From contig JALJCQ010000012.1 of assembly GCA_023091665.1 (NCBI GenBank), positions 682,001-746,000 of the forward strand: 64,000 bases of DNA, given 5' to 3'. The first letter of the stretch is position 1; every line of letters begins with the position of its first letter. Under the pieces are notes generated by a model. That model was not told the origin of the DNA and ran no database searches. It was given only the letters and a program-made list of their open reading frames with translations. Of this stretch, positions 31,492-40,910 are shown in pieces. The DNA is from Pythium myriotylum. Lineage: Eukaryota > Oomycota > Peronosporomycetes > Pythiales > Pythiaceae. The position numbers and the translations under genes are program-made.

Positions 31492-32583
31492 ATGGCCGAC
31501 CAGGACGCGAGCGTACAGGCCGCCGCGGCGCGCTGGACGCGCACCAGCTGCCCGTCGTGCGACCGCAGCTACAAGTTCTACTGCCCCGTGTGCTGCACGC
31601 CCGTGGGCGAGCCCGAGGGCGAGCGCGCGCCGTCGCTCGTGCTGCCGCTGCAGGTCCACATCTGGTTCCAGGACAAGATCAAGAAGAGCACGGCGCCGCA
31701 CGCCAAGGTGCTCGCGCCGAGCGACGTCGAGATCGTGCCGTACCCGCTGAGCGCGCAGCACTCGGCCGAGCTCCAGTACGACCGCGAGTCGACGGTCGTC
31801 GTGTACCCATCGATCACGTCCGAGACCATGCCCGAGCTCACCAAGGAGGACCTCGAGAAAGTCCGCACGCTCGTGTTCATCGACTGCCCGTGGCAGAAGG
31901 CGCCCGTGATCCTCCAGGACGACAAGCTCGCACCGCTGCGGTGCGTCAAGCTCGCGAACCCGCCGTCCGAGAGCAAGTTCTGGCGCTACCACCAGGCCGG
32001 CCCCGGCTGCGTCTCGACGATCGAAGGTGTGTTTGCATCGCTCCCATCCATTCTATCTCTCCGATTACTCACAACACCACTGTGTTCATCTGTAGCGATC
32101 CAGCTCATGCTGCAAGACTACGTGGACGCCGCAGCCGCCGCGGGCGTGGCGCTCCGCGACGGCGCGGCGTCGACCAACCTGGCCGACCTGCTCTTCTTCT
32201 TCCGCATGCTCTACTCGCAGATCGCCGAGCGGTACGAGAAAGACCCCAACATGCACCGCAAGCCGCCCATGGACGAGGCCGAGAAAGAGCGCCAGCGCGT
32301 GCTGCGCAGCCAGAAAGAGCTCGGGCGCAAGCGCAAGCTCGAGACCAAGCGCGAGAACTGGCAAAAGATCTCGGCGGCGCTGGCCGCGGGCGAGCTCGCG
32401 GCGCCGCCGCGCTCGAACGACCGGTGCTTCAACTGCAAGGAGCCCGGCCACGAGGCCAAGCAGTGCCCGAACCCTTGCCGCTACTGCCAGCAGCACGGCC
32501 ACTTCAGCGGGAGCTGCTCCATGAAGCGCGTGCGCCAGGAGCTCACGTCGCAGACGCAGCAGAAGATCACCAAGGCGCTCTAA
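31492..32583 (+). CDS. DTW-domain tRNA-uridine aminocarboxypropyltransferase (DTWD1-like) with CCHC zinc knuckles
   Basis: Two exons (31492-32026, 32096-32583; 69-nt intron in frame without stop) give 340 residues. The N-terminus has Cys pairs (CPSC, CPVCC) like the zinc site of DTWD1. The core block FIDCPWQKA stands where the family has D-x-T-W, and SKFWRYHQ plus STIEAIQLML are family-like. DTWD1 enzymes add the acp group of S-adenosylmethionine to uridine in the tRNA D-loop. The C-terminus adds two CCHC knuckles (CFNCKEPGHEAKQC and CRYCQQHGHFSGSC), likely RNA-binding. The Pro in place of Thr in the motif is odd and may change activity. Confidence 0.83.
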   Translation: MADQDASVQAAAARWTRTSCPSCDRSYKFYCPVCCTPVGEPEGERAPSLVLPLQVHIWFQDKIKKSTAPHAKVLAPSDVEIVPYPLSAQHSAELQYDRESTVVVYPSITSETMPELTKEDLEKVRTLVFIDCPWQKAPVILQDDKLAPLRCVKLANPPSESKFWRYHQAGPGCVSTIEGVFASLPSILSLRLLTTPLCSSVAIQLMLQDYVDAAAAAGVALRDGAASTNLADLLFFFRMLYSQIAERYEKDPNMHRKPPMDEAEKERQRVLRSQKELGRKRKLETKRENWQKISAALAAGELAAPPRSNDRCFNCKEPGHEAKQCPNPCRYCQQHGHFSGSCSMKRVRQELTSQTQQKITKAL

Positions 32584-32741
32584 CCCTGTAATTATTTCGC
32601 ATGATTCGGTCTATTTACTGTAAATAACCCCTCTGGGTACAGTCTAGACGCGTGATTTTCGACGCGCAAGTGTACCCGATTCCCGGTACCAAAGTGGCTT
32701 CCTTCCCCCTGACACCCCAGCGAAGGGAAGGCCGAACCCCC

Positions 32742-35700
32742 ATGGACACCTTGGCGCGGTACCTGCCGGCGCTGCGCTCGCAGAGCAGCTCGGCGCGCCA
32801 CCGCGCGGCCCGCGAGCTGCGCCAGTACATCGAGTCCGAGTCGCGCGACCTCGCGCACGCCGTGTACATGAAATGGGTCGGCGACATCGCCGCCAAGCTC
32901 ATGGACATGTGCAACAACGACTCGCCCGAGCGCATGGGCGGCATCGCCGCCATGGACGAGCTCGTCGAGCTCTTCATCGCCGAGCGCAACGACCAGACCA
33001 TCATCGAGTTCGCGCACTCGCTCACCAAGGTCTTTGAGAAGATCCCGGCCGCCGACGCCGCCACGCTGCGGCTCGCCGCCAAGGCCCTTGGCCACATCGT
33101 CTCCACGGGCGGCACGAGTCTCATCGAGTTCGTCGAGGACTACCACGTCAAGCCGGCGCTCGAGTGGCTCAAGAACGAGACCTTCCACGTGCGCCGCCAC
33201 GCCGCCGTCATGATCCTCAAAGAGCTCTCGACCAACGCGCCGTCGACGTCCTTCCGCTACATGGACCGCTACTTTGACTTTATCTGGAGCGCCTTCTGGG
33301 ACGGCAAGGTCGTCGTGCGCGTGAGCGCCAGCGAGTCGCTGCAGACGTGCTTCTCGCTCATCCAGCAGCGCGAGTCCAACCGCAAGAGCGCCTGGTACAG
33401 CCGCGCGCTGGAGGAGGCCGAGAACGCCTTCCGCCGCGGCAACGCCGATGCGACCCACGGCGCGCTGCTCATCATCAACGAGCTGCTGCGCAACACGGGC
33501 GACTTTATGCACCCGCACTACGCCAAGGTCTGCCAGCTCGTCTTCCAGCTGCAAGACCACAAGAACACGGCCGTGCGATCAGCCGTGATCAACCTCTTCC
33601 CGCGACTCGCCAAATTCAACACCTCGGCTTTCCTCGACCGCTGCTACAGAAGGTGCATGCTCCATTTGCTCGAGGTGCTTCACTCGGCCACGACGACCAC
33701 GCGGTCGGACGCGCTGCTCTCTATCGGCAAGCTGTCGCTCGCGATCGGCCCGGCACTCGCGCGTGACGAACAGGCGCTGCCAGCGATTATGAGCGGCATC
33801 AAGATTGGCCTGCAGGTCAAGAAGAAGGATTTCGATACTCACAAAGAAGCGCTCGCGTGTCTGCGCATGCTAGCCGAGGCTGTCGGCCCGGCGCTGATCC
33901 GCGTCGACATCGAGTCGATGATCTCGCAGCTCTTCCAGAACGACCTCGATTCGTCGCTTGTCGAGACGCTCACGACGATCGTCAAGAAAATCCCGGCGCA
34001 GAAGTCGCTCGTCCAGATGAAGCTCTTTGAACGATTGAGCGCGATCCTGAGTGCCGCTCGCCAGGGTGACGGCATGGGTGCTGCCAACACGCCGACGAGT
34101 CGCACGCGCACCAAGACCTCGACGGTGTCAGCGACTTCAGCTACGTTTCTCTCTAAGCTTTCGGCCGCGATTGAGCGTTCCAAGAACAGTGCAATGTCGT
34201 CATCGTCAGACGCGAACGCGCTCTCAACCGCTCAAATGGACTATGCTTCTGCAGTCATGATGCAGTCGCTCGCGCTCGAGACGCTAGCAAACTTCGACTT
34301 CCAGGGCAGCCGCCACATCCCGCTCATGCAGTTTGTCCACGAGACGGTAGTCAAGTTCCTCGATCACGACGTTGCTCAGATCCGTCGAAGTGCTGCGATC
34401 ACGTGTTGTAAACTCTTGCTGCCGCCAGGTGAAGAACGCAGCCTTATGACGTCCGAGGACTTCGCGAGACCTGTGACGGCAGTTCTGGAGCGATTGCTGA
34501 CCGTCGGTATCGCTGATACGGAGACCAGCATTCGGCTCCAGGTGTTGCGGTCGTTGGATGCCCGCTTTGACCCACTGCTCGCACAGAATGACAACTTGCG
34601 GTGTCTCTTCATCGCCCTTAACGACGAGGTCTTCGAGATCCGACAGACCGCCATGAGCACGTTGGGTCGTCTCACGCACCACAACCCTGCGATGGTGCTG
34701 CCATCGCTCCGCCAGACGTTGGTGCAGCTACTCACGGAGCTCGAGTTCAGTGGCGATTCACGAGGCAAGGAAGAAGGTGCGCTGCTGATCGGATGTCTGT
34801 TGCGATCGGCGTCGCAGTTGGCCAAGCCGTACGTTCTGCCCATCTTGAAGGCGCTGATGAAGAACCTCCGCGAAGACTCGGAGAACGCTCGCAACCGCAG
34901 TACAGTCAGCGTGAGCCGCGCGATCCTTGCAACGCTCGGTGATCTCGCCGAAGTGGGAGCGGAGGAACTTATTCCGTACCTGAACCAGCTTTTGCCGGAG
35001 ATCATCGACCGGCTGCGGGACTCGAGCAACCCTCAGATCCTTCAGGTTGCGATCAAGAGTCTCGGTCAGTTGGTGTCCTCAACCGGCGACGTCATCCGTC
35101 CGTACTACGAGTATACGGAACTGTTGGACTTGCTGTGCAACACACTGCAAAAGTCGGGTGATGCCTTCGAGCCACTTCGCATCGAAGCTGGCCGCACGCT
35201 CGGCATTCTGGGCGCGCTGGATCCGTACAACTTGCGGTTATTTCACCTGCAGAAACTAGGAAAGCTTACCAACATCCCACCTTCTCGCGAGTTCCGCACG
35301 AGTTTGCCTGGCCAAGTGAATGGGGTTCCTCCTGCTGTGGCTCTCGCTGGAGGCCTGGGCGGTGGGCCATTGGGCAGTGCGTTCCACTCGGACGGTAGGA
35401 GAGGGTCATCCAGCAAGAGCGGGACAGGTGTTAGCATCGGCTTCGGGAACCAAACATCTTGGGGTGATGAAGACTCGCGAATGATCCAGGAGGTGGCGCA
35501 GCTAACGAGCCGCACGCGCAGCGATACAGAAAAGGTCAAGCAGACTAGTAACAAACTCACCGTCAAGCTCGAGCCGCCACCAGAAGATGTATTGCCTTCA
35601 ATGATTGGCGATGCTTCTCTGTACTTCCCAGCAGTCGCAACCAATGCGCTGATCCGCATCCTGCTCGAGCCGCGGAACTCGGCGCACTACCAAGGCACGT

Positions 35701-38700
35701 TCGTCGCAATTATGTACATCTGTAAGAGCCAGCGCAAGAAGATCGCACCGCATCTGGAGACGATCATCCCAGCCTTCTTGTATACGATGGAGCGCGTCAA
35801 CAAGTCGCTCCGCAAGTTCCTCTTTGAGCAGCTCTGCGACTTGGTTCAGATTGTGGAAGAGCAGATTCAGCCGCACTTAGACCATGTTGCGATGGTCTCC
35901 ATCGTCAACAGCTACTGGGACGAGCACATCGAAGAAGTGCTCAACCTTGTCAAGAAGCTAGCGACATCTCTCGGTGAGCGATTCCGTGTATACCTCCCTG
36001 ATTTGGTGCCAGAATTGCTCCGCGTCATTCGAAGCGAGCGAGACAATGGTAGCCGTCCTCGCACGCTGCTCGTGCTGAAGACCGCTGTCTCGCTTGGTCG
36101 TTTGCTCGATGGATACCTCCACCTCATTATTCCTGCACTGGTAGCATTGATCGAGAGTGACGCCGACCTGAACGCGCGAAAGCAAGGCCTCGGTTCGCTG
36201 GGATCACTCGTGAAGAAGCTGAACGTCAGCGTCTTCGCTTCGAAGATTATCCACATGCTTGCTCGTGTGATTGCGTCACAACCGGAGCTTGTGTACTTGG
36301 CAATGGATTGCCTCTGCTGCATGGTCTACACCATGGGCAATGACTATGCGATCTTCGTCCCCGTCGTGAGCCAGGTGCTTGGTCGCCAGGCTTCCCGATC
36401 GCATGATATTTTCGATAGGTATGACCTCCTGGTCTCCAAGATTTTGAAGCACCAGCCTCTGCCTGTGGCTGCTTGGGCGACAGACCAGCTGAAGGCAAGG
36501 GCACTAATGTCCGAGACTCCGAGCGATCGCAATGATGCTGGGGGTGACGAGGCTAAAAGCTTACCGTGCGACCAAAAGAACCTAATGAAGGCTTGGGAGG
36601 CATCCCAGCGAGGTACGAAGGAAGACTGGACCGAGTGGATGCGAGGCTTCTCGGTCGAGTTGCTGCGTGAGTCACCGTCGCCAGTGCTTCGTGCTTGTAA
36701 GGAGCTCGCGTCCGTGTACCAGCCGCTAGCTCGTGAGCTCTTCAACGCCTCGTTCGTGAGTGTGTGGCCACATCTGAGTCCGCCTACGCAGGACAATTTG
36801 ATCCGTTCTCTGGAGACTGCGTTCCAGTCGCCACATCTGCCGGCTGAGATCCTACAGACGCTGCTCAACCTCGCCGAGTTCATGGAGCATGACGACCAGT
36901 CGCTGCCGATCGATATTCGTCTCTTTGGCTCACTCGCTGAGAAGTGCCATTCGTTCGCCAAGGCGCTGCACTACAAGGAGCTCGAGTTCAACACCAATCC
37001 TACTGCTGACGGTATCCAGGCTCTGATCACCATCAACTCGAAGCTCAATCAGCCGGAGGCAGCGCGCGGTCTCCTGAAGCACGCGCTAGGTCGTTTGCCA
37101 GGCGTAGAGGTGAAGGCCTCGTGGCACGAGAAGATTCTTCGCTGGGACGACGCGCTCGCGACGCACGACCGTGTGCTGCAGAGCGATCCAGACAACGTAG
37201 AGGCCATTTTCGGCAAAATGCGGTGTCTTTATGCCGTTGGTGAGTGGCGCAAGCTGAATGACCACGTTCAGGAGACATGGTCCAAGATTTATTCGGAGGA
37301 TCGACACCACCGTCATCGCGGCTACGATGGTGCGAATGGAGACGAAAGCGAGAACGGCGAGGATGGTGAAGGCGGTGGCCTACTGGACGTGCCACCGGCA
37401 CTTAAGAAAGAACTATGCAGTAACGGTGCGCGCGTTGCATTCATGCTGCAAAACTGGGACGCGATCCCCCGATTCATCAATGCCGATATGGACGAGACCG
37501 AGTCGCACATGTTCCAAGCCGTCGTCGCGATCCGGCGTATGGAGCTCGATGACGCCATGAGTTCGATTCGCCAGTGCCGTAAGGTCATGGACCCAACGCT
37601 GCGCTCGCTCGTGAGTGAAAGCTACGGCCGCGCGTACATGCCCTCAATCGTCAACCTGCAGATGCTGACAGAGCTGGAGGAAGTGGTCGCGTACCTGAAG
37701 ACGTTTGCTTCCAACAACAATGGCGAGCTCACGCTATTGTCCACGCCGGCCTCACGCCGCAAGCAGAGCATTAGTAGCCTCAACTTTGTCTCTACCGCGC
37801 CATCTAGCACGTACGAACACGACAAGGAGATCGCTCTGACCAAAGTGCAATCGATCTGGACCAAGCGTATGCTCGGCGTCGAGCGCAACATCGAGGTGTG
37901 GCAGAACCTTATGCTCGTGCGCTCGCTCGTCTTCGATCCCAAGGAAGACGTCGACATTTGGCTCAAGTACGCCCGCCTGTGTCGCAAGTCTGGTCACCTG
38001 AATCTCGCGGCCAGTGCTCTCTGGCGCGTAGGTGCACAACCGCTCATCCGCAGTATCCAGCGTGACCCATATGCGCCGCTGCCTATCAACTTAGGTGGCA
38101 ACAACTCACCTGGCCAGCTCAGCACTGGCGCCAATATGAATGCCGCGAGCTTCTCAGACAGCTCAGGCCCCGACCCGCGTGTAGCGTTGAGCTTCTTGCA
38201 GCATCTTTGGGCCGAGAACCGCGAGGATGTAGCGTTACGACAGATCAACTATTTCATCCAGGCGCTCGAGCGCTACAACGGCGACGAGTCAACGAGTGAA
38301 GACCTGCTGCGCCTGCGTGTGCAAGTGTACATTCAGCTCGGCGAGTGGCAGATGTCGCTGTCCGATCCGCACAAACAGGGTGACGGCATCTCGACCGTGG
38401 ACGAGGTCATCGGGTACCTAGAGACGGCGACTAAGCTTGACCCAACTAACCACCGCGCGTGGCACGAGTGGGCACTGATGAACTTCCGCGCCATGGAATC
38501 CCCCGTGGACGAGACAGGTACCGACGATCCGAAGAAGTACGCGGCCGCCGCAATCCAGGGTTTCTTCAAGTCGATCTCGTTCGGTCACATGCGCTACGAT
38601 GTGACGAAGGACGTGCTGCGGCTGCTCACCCTTTGGTTCGCAAATGGTCACCGCCCTGAGGTCCACGCAGCTATGATGGCTGGGTTCCAGGACGTCTCGA

Positions 38701-40751
38701 TTGACACCTGGCTAGAGGTCATTCCGCAGCTTATCGCGCGTATTGACTCACCGAATGCCAAGATGAACGAGCTGCTGCATGAGCTTCTCTCGCGCATCGG
38801 CTTTGCTCATCCGCAGGCGCTCATCTACCCCATTACCGTGGCCTCCAAGGCAATCAACCCGAACCGCAAGACTGCAGCTGAAGGTATCCTTGCAGCCGTG
38901 CGCCGCCACTCTCCTAAGCTTGTGAACGAGGCTGCCATGGTCTCGCGAGAACTCATCCGCGTGGCGATTCTGTGGAACGAGCTCTGGCACGGCGGGCTCG
39001 AGGAGGCGTCTAAGCACTACTTTAACAACCGCGACGTCAAGGCCATGATCGCCGAGCTCGCACCGCTGCACGAGCAGGTGGAGAACATCGGCAAGGAAGA
39101 AACACCAACGCTGCGTGAAGTCGCGTTCTATCAGGCCTTCGCTCGCGACCTCAAGTTCGCCAAGGAGTGGACGAACCGCTTCGAGAAGACTCAGAATGTC
39201 GACGACCTGAACCAGGCGTGGGATATCTACTACAACGTCTTTTCCAAGATTCGTAAGCAGCTCACAAACCTGTCAACACTCGAGCTCGCGAACGTTGGAC
39301 CGAAGCTTCTCTCAGTCCACGATCTCAGTCTCGCCGTTCCTGGCACGTACAAGGCTGGTGCACCGATCGTGCGTATTAAATCTTTCGACTCGAAGGTGAC
39401 GGTGCTCACGTCCAAGCAGCGGCCGCGTAGGGTCACGATCGACGGCAGTGATGGGAAGGCGTACCCGTTCCTACTTAAGGGCCACGAGGATCTGCGCCAG
39501 GACGAGCGTGTGATGCAGCTCTTCGGTGTGTTCAACACGTTGCTGGCCAACGACAGCGACACCAGCAAGCGCAACCTCGCGATCGAGCGCTACTCGGTGC
39601 TGCCGCTCTCGCACACGAGCGGACTTATCGGCTGGGTGCCCAACTGTGATACCCTCCATCAGCTCATCCGCGATTACCGCGAGGCCCGTAAGATCCAGCT
39701 CAACGTGGAGCACCGACTCATGGTGCAGATGGCACCGGACTACGACAAGCTGCCGCTCATGCAAAAGGTTGAGGCGTTCAAGTACGCACTCGGTGAGACC
39801 ACGGGCCAGGATCTGTACCGTGTGCTCTGGCTCAAGAGCCAGGACTCGGAGGTCTGGCTCGACCGCCGTCGCAATTACACGCGCTCGCTCGCGGTCATGT
39901 CGATGGCCGGCTACATTCTCGGCCTCGGCGATCGGCACCCGAGCAACTTGATGCTGGACCGCGTCTCAGGCAAGATCGTGCACATCGATTTCGGTGATTG
40001 TTTCGAGGTGGCCATGGAGCGTGACAAGTACCCGGAGAAAATCCCGTTCCGACTCACGCGAATGCTCACGCAGGCCATGGAGGTGAGCGGTATCGAAGGC
40101 AACTTCCGCTACACGTGCGAGGCCTCGATGCGCGTTGCACGCGACAACCGCGACAGTCTTATGGCCGTGCTCGAAGCGTTCGTGTACGATCCGCTCATCA
40201 ACTGGCGTCTGCTTAAGAAGGACGCTGTGCCGTCGCACGCCCAGCCCGAAGGCGAAGACGGCGACACACGCCAAGGTAGTCAACGCACGGCCGCGGCTGT
40301 GGCCACTGGTGCCGATGGAGGCGCTGCGAGCGTGCAAGAGTCGAGCAGCGAGATGAACGGCTCAACTGTGGGCGACGACGATCGCGTCAGCAGCGTCAAG
40401 AGCTCCGTCTCGACGCCGCCGCGGCGCCGCAACTCGTCGGGCGAGGCCATGTTCGGCTTCACCATGGACCCGATCGACTCGGCGAGTCTCGCGCGTAACT
40501 CGATCCAGGACGCGCAGCGCGACTACGACTCGAAGAACATTGGCACCTCGGTGGTCGAGACCGAGCTGCCGCAGCTCAACGAGAAGGCGCTCTCAGTCGT
40601 CGACCGTGTCAAGAAGAAGCTCGCAGGCCGTGACTTTGACGACGGCGAGAAAGTGCTGAGCGTCGACGAGCAGGTCGAGCGGCTCGTGGCGCAGGCCACA
40701 TCCCACGAGAACCTCTGCCAGCTCTACTACGGCTGGTGCCCCTTCTGGTAG
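32742..40751 (+). CDS. TOR: Target of rapamycin (TOR) serine/threonine kinase
   Basis: A single uninterrupted frame encodes 2669 residues. The ATG at 32742 is the first in frame. N-terminal HEAT-type helical repeats fill about the first 1200 residues and a FAT region follows. The FRB domain (~2073-2173) has ILWNELWHGGLEEASKHYF and LNQAWDIYYNVF. The kinase domain has LKGHEDLRQDERVMQLF, the catalytic loop GDRHPSNLMLD (~2395) and HIDFGDCFE. The protein ends in a FATC block (LCQLYYGWCPFW). Insertions rich in Ser and Gly occur before FATC. TOR is the core of TORC1/2 and couples nutrients to growth. The Ser of LEEAS and the Trp of QAWD, both used by FKBP12-rapamycin in other species, are kept. Confidence 0.97.
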   Translation: MDTLARYLPALRSQSSSARHRAARELRQYIESESRDLAHAVYMKWVGDIAAKLMDMCNNDSPERMGGIAAMDELVELFIAERNDQTIIEFAHSLTKVFEKIPAADAATLRLAAKALGHIVSTGGTSLIEFVEDYHVKPALEWLKNETFHVRRHAAVMILKELSTNAPSTSFRYMDRYFDFIWSAFWDGKVVVRVSASESLQTCFSLIQQRESNRKSAWYSRALEEAENAFRRGNADATHGALLIINELLRNTGDFMHPHYAKVCQLVFQLQDHKNTAVRSAVINLFPRLAKFNTSAFLDRCYRRCMLHLLEVLHSATTTTRSDALLSIGKLSLAIGPALARDEQALPAIMSGIKIGLQVKKKDFDTHKEALACLRMLAEAVGPALIRVDIESMISQLFQNDLDSSLVETLTTIVKKIPAQKSLVQMKLFERLSAILSAARQGDGMGAANTPTSRTRTKTSTVSATSATFLSKLSAAIERSKNSAMSSSSDANALSTAQMDYASAVMMQSLALETLANFDFQGSRHIPLMQFVHETVVKFLDHDVAQIRRSAAITCCKLLLPPGEERSLMTSEDFARPVTAVLERLLTVGIADTETSIRLQVLRSLDARFDPLLAQNDNLRCLFIALNDEVFEIRQTAMSTLGRLTHHNPAMVLPSLRQTLVQLLTELEFSGDSRGKEEGALLIGCLLRSASQLAKPYVLPILKALMKNLREDSENARNRSTVSVSRAILATLGDLAEVGAEELIPYLNQLLPEIIDRLRDSSNPQILQVAIKSLGQLVSSTGDVIRPYYEYTELLDLLCNTLQKSGDAFEPLRIEAGRTLGILGALDPYNLRLFHLQKLGKLTNIPPSREFRTSLPGQVNGVPPAVALAGGLGGGPLGSAFHSDGRRGSSSKSGTGVSIGFGNQTSWGDEDSRMIQEVAQLTSRTRSDTEKVKQTSNKLTVKLEPPPEDVLPSMIGDASLYFPAVATNALIRILLEPRNSAHYQGTFVAIMYICKSQRKKIAPHLETIIPAFLYTMERVNKSLRKFLFEQLCDLVQIVEEQIQPHLDHVAMVSIVNSYWDEHIEEVLNLVKKLATSLGERFRVYLPDLVPELLRVIRSERDNGSRPRTLLVLKTAVSLGRLLDGYLHLIIPALVALIESDADLNARKQGLGSLGSLVKKLNVSVFASKIIHMLARVIASQPELVYLAMDCLCCMVYTMGNDYAIFVPVVSQVLGRQASRSHDIFDRYDLLVSKILKHQPLPVAAWATDQLKARALMSETPSDRNDAGGDEAKSLPCDQKNLMKAWEASQRGTKEDWTEWMRGFSVELLRESPSPVLRACKELASVYQPLARELFNASFVSVWPHLSPPTQDNLIRSLETAFQSPHLPAEILQTLLNLAEFMEHDDQSLPIDIRLFGSLAEKCHSFAKALHYKELEFNTNPTADGIQALITINSKLNQPEAARGLLKHALGRLPGVEVKASWHEKILRWDDALATHDRVLQSDPDNVEAIFGKMRCLYAVGEWRKLNDHVQETWSKIYSEDRHHRHRGYDGANGDESENGEDGEGGGLLDVPPALKKELCSNGARVAFMLQNWDAIPRFINADMDETESHMFQAVVAIRRMELDDAMSSIRQCRKVMDPTLRSLVSESYGRAYMPSIVNLQMLTELEEVVAYLKTFASNNNGELTLLSTPASRRKQSISSLNFVSTAPSSTYEHDKEIALTKVQSIWTKRMLGVERNIEVWQNLMLVRSLVFDPKEDVDIWLKYARLCRKSGHLNLAASALWRVGAQPLIRSIQRDPYAPLPINLGGNNSPGQLSTGANMNAASFSDSSGPDPRVALSFLQHLWAENREDVALRQINYFIQALERYNGDESTSEDLLRLRVQVYIQLGEWQMSLSDPHKQGDGISTVDEVIGYLETATKLDPTNHRAWHEWALMNFRAMESPVDETGTDDPKKYAAAAIQGFFKSISFGHMRYDVTKDVLRLLTLWFANGHRPEVHAAMMAGFQDVSIDTWLEVIPQLIARIDSPNAKMNELLHELLSRIGFAHPQALIYPITVASKAINPNRKTAAEGILAAVRRHSPKLVNEAAMVSRELIRVAILWNELWHGGLEEASKHYFNNRDVKAMIAELAPLHEQVENIGKEETPTLREVAFYQAFARDLKFAKEWTNRFEKTQNVDDLNQAWDIYYNVFSKIRKQLTNLSTLELANVGPKLLSVHDLSLAVPGTYKAGAPIVRIKSFDSKVTVLTSKQRPRRVTIDGSDGKAYPFLLKGHEDLRQDERVMQLFGVFNTLLANDSDTSKRNLAIERYSVLPLSHTSGLIGWVPNCDTLHQLIRDYREARKIQLNVEHRLMVQMAPDYDKLPLMQKVEAFKYALGETTGQDLYRVLWLKSQDSEVWLDRRRNYTRSLAVMSMAGYILGLGDRHPSNLMLDRVSGKIVHIDFGDCFEVAMERDKYPEKIPFRLTRMLTQAMEVSGIEGNFRYTCEASMRVARDNRDSLMAVLEAFVYDPLINWRLLKKDAVPSHAQPEGEDGDTRQGSQRTAAAVATGADGGAASVQESSSEMNGSTVGDDDRVSSVKSSVSTPPRRRNSSGEAMFGFTMDPIDSASLARNSIQDAQRDYDSKNIGTSVVETELPQLNEKALSVVDRVKKKLAGRDFDDGEKVLSVDEQVERLVAQATSHENLCQLYYGWCPFW

Positions 40752-40910
40752 ACGAAATCTCATTCTTTATCTGTGCGAGTTACAGTAGTACAAGTAGCTA
40801 GTGAAAAAGGTCCAAGTAACACAAGAGTGAAGACGGGCGTGTGGATAACAAGTATACTCACTCGGTCTCAGACAGCATTGCACGCCAATTATTAGTCGAA
40901 CAGCGAGAAC

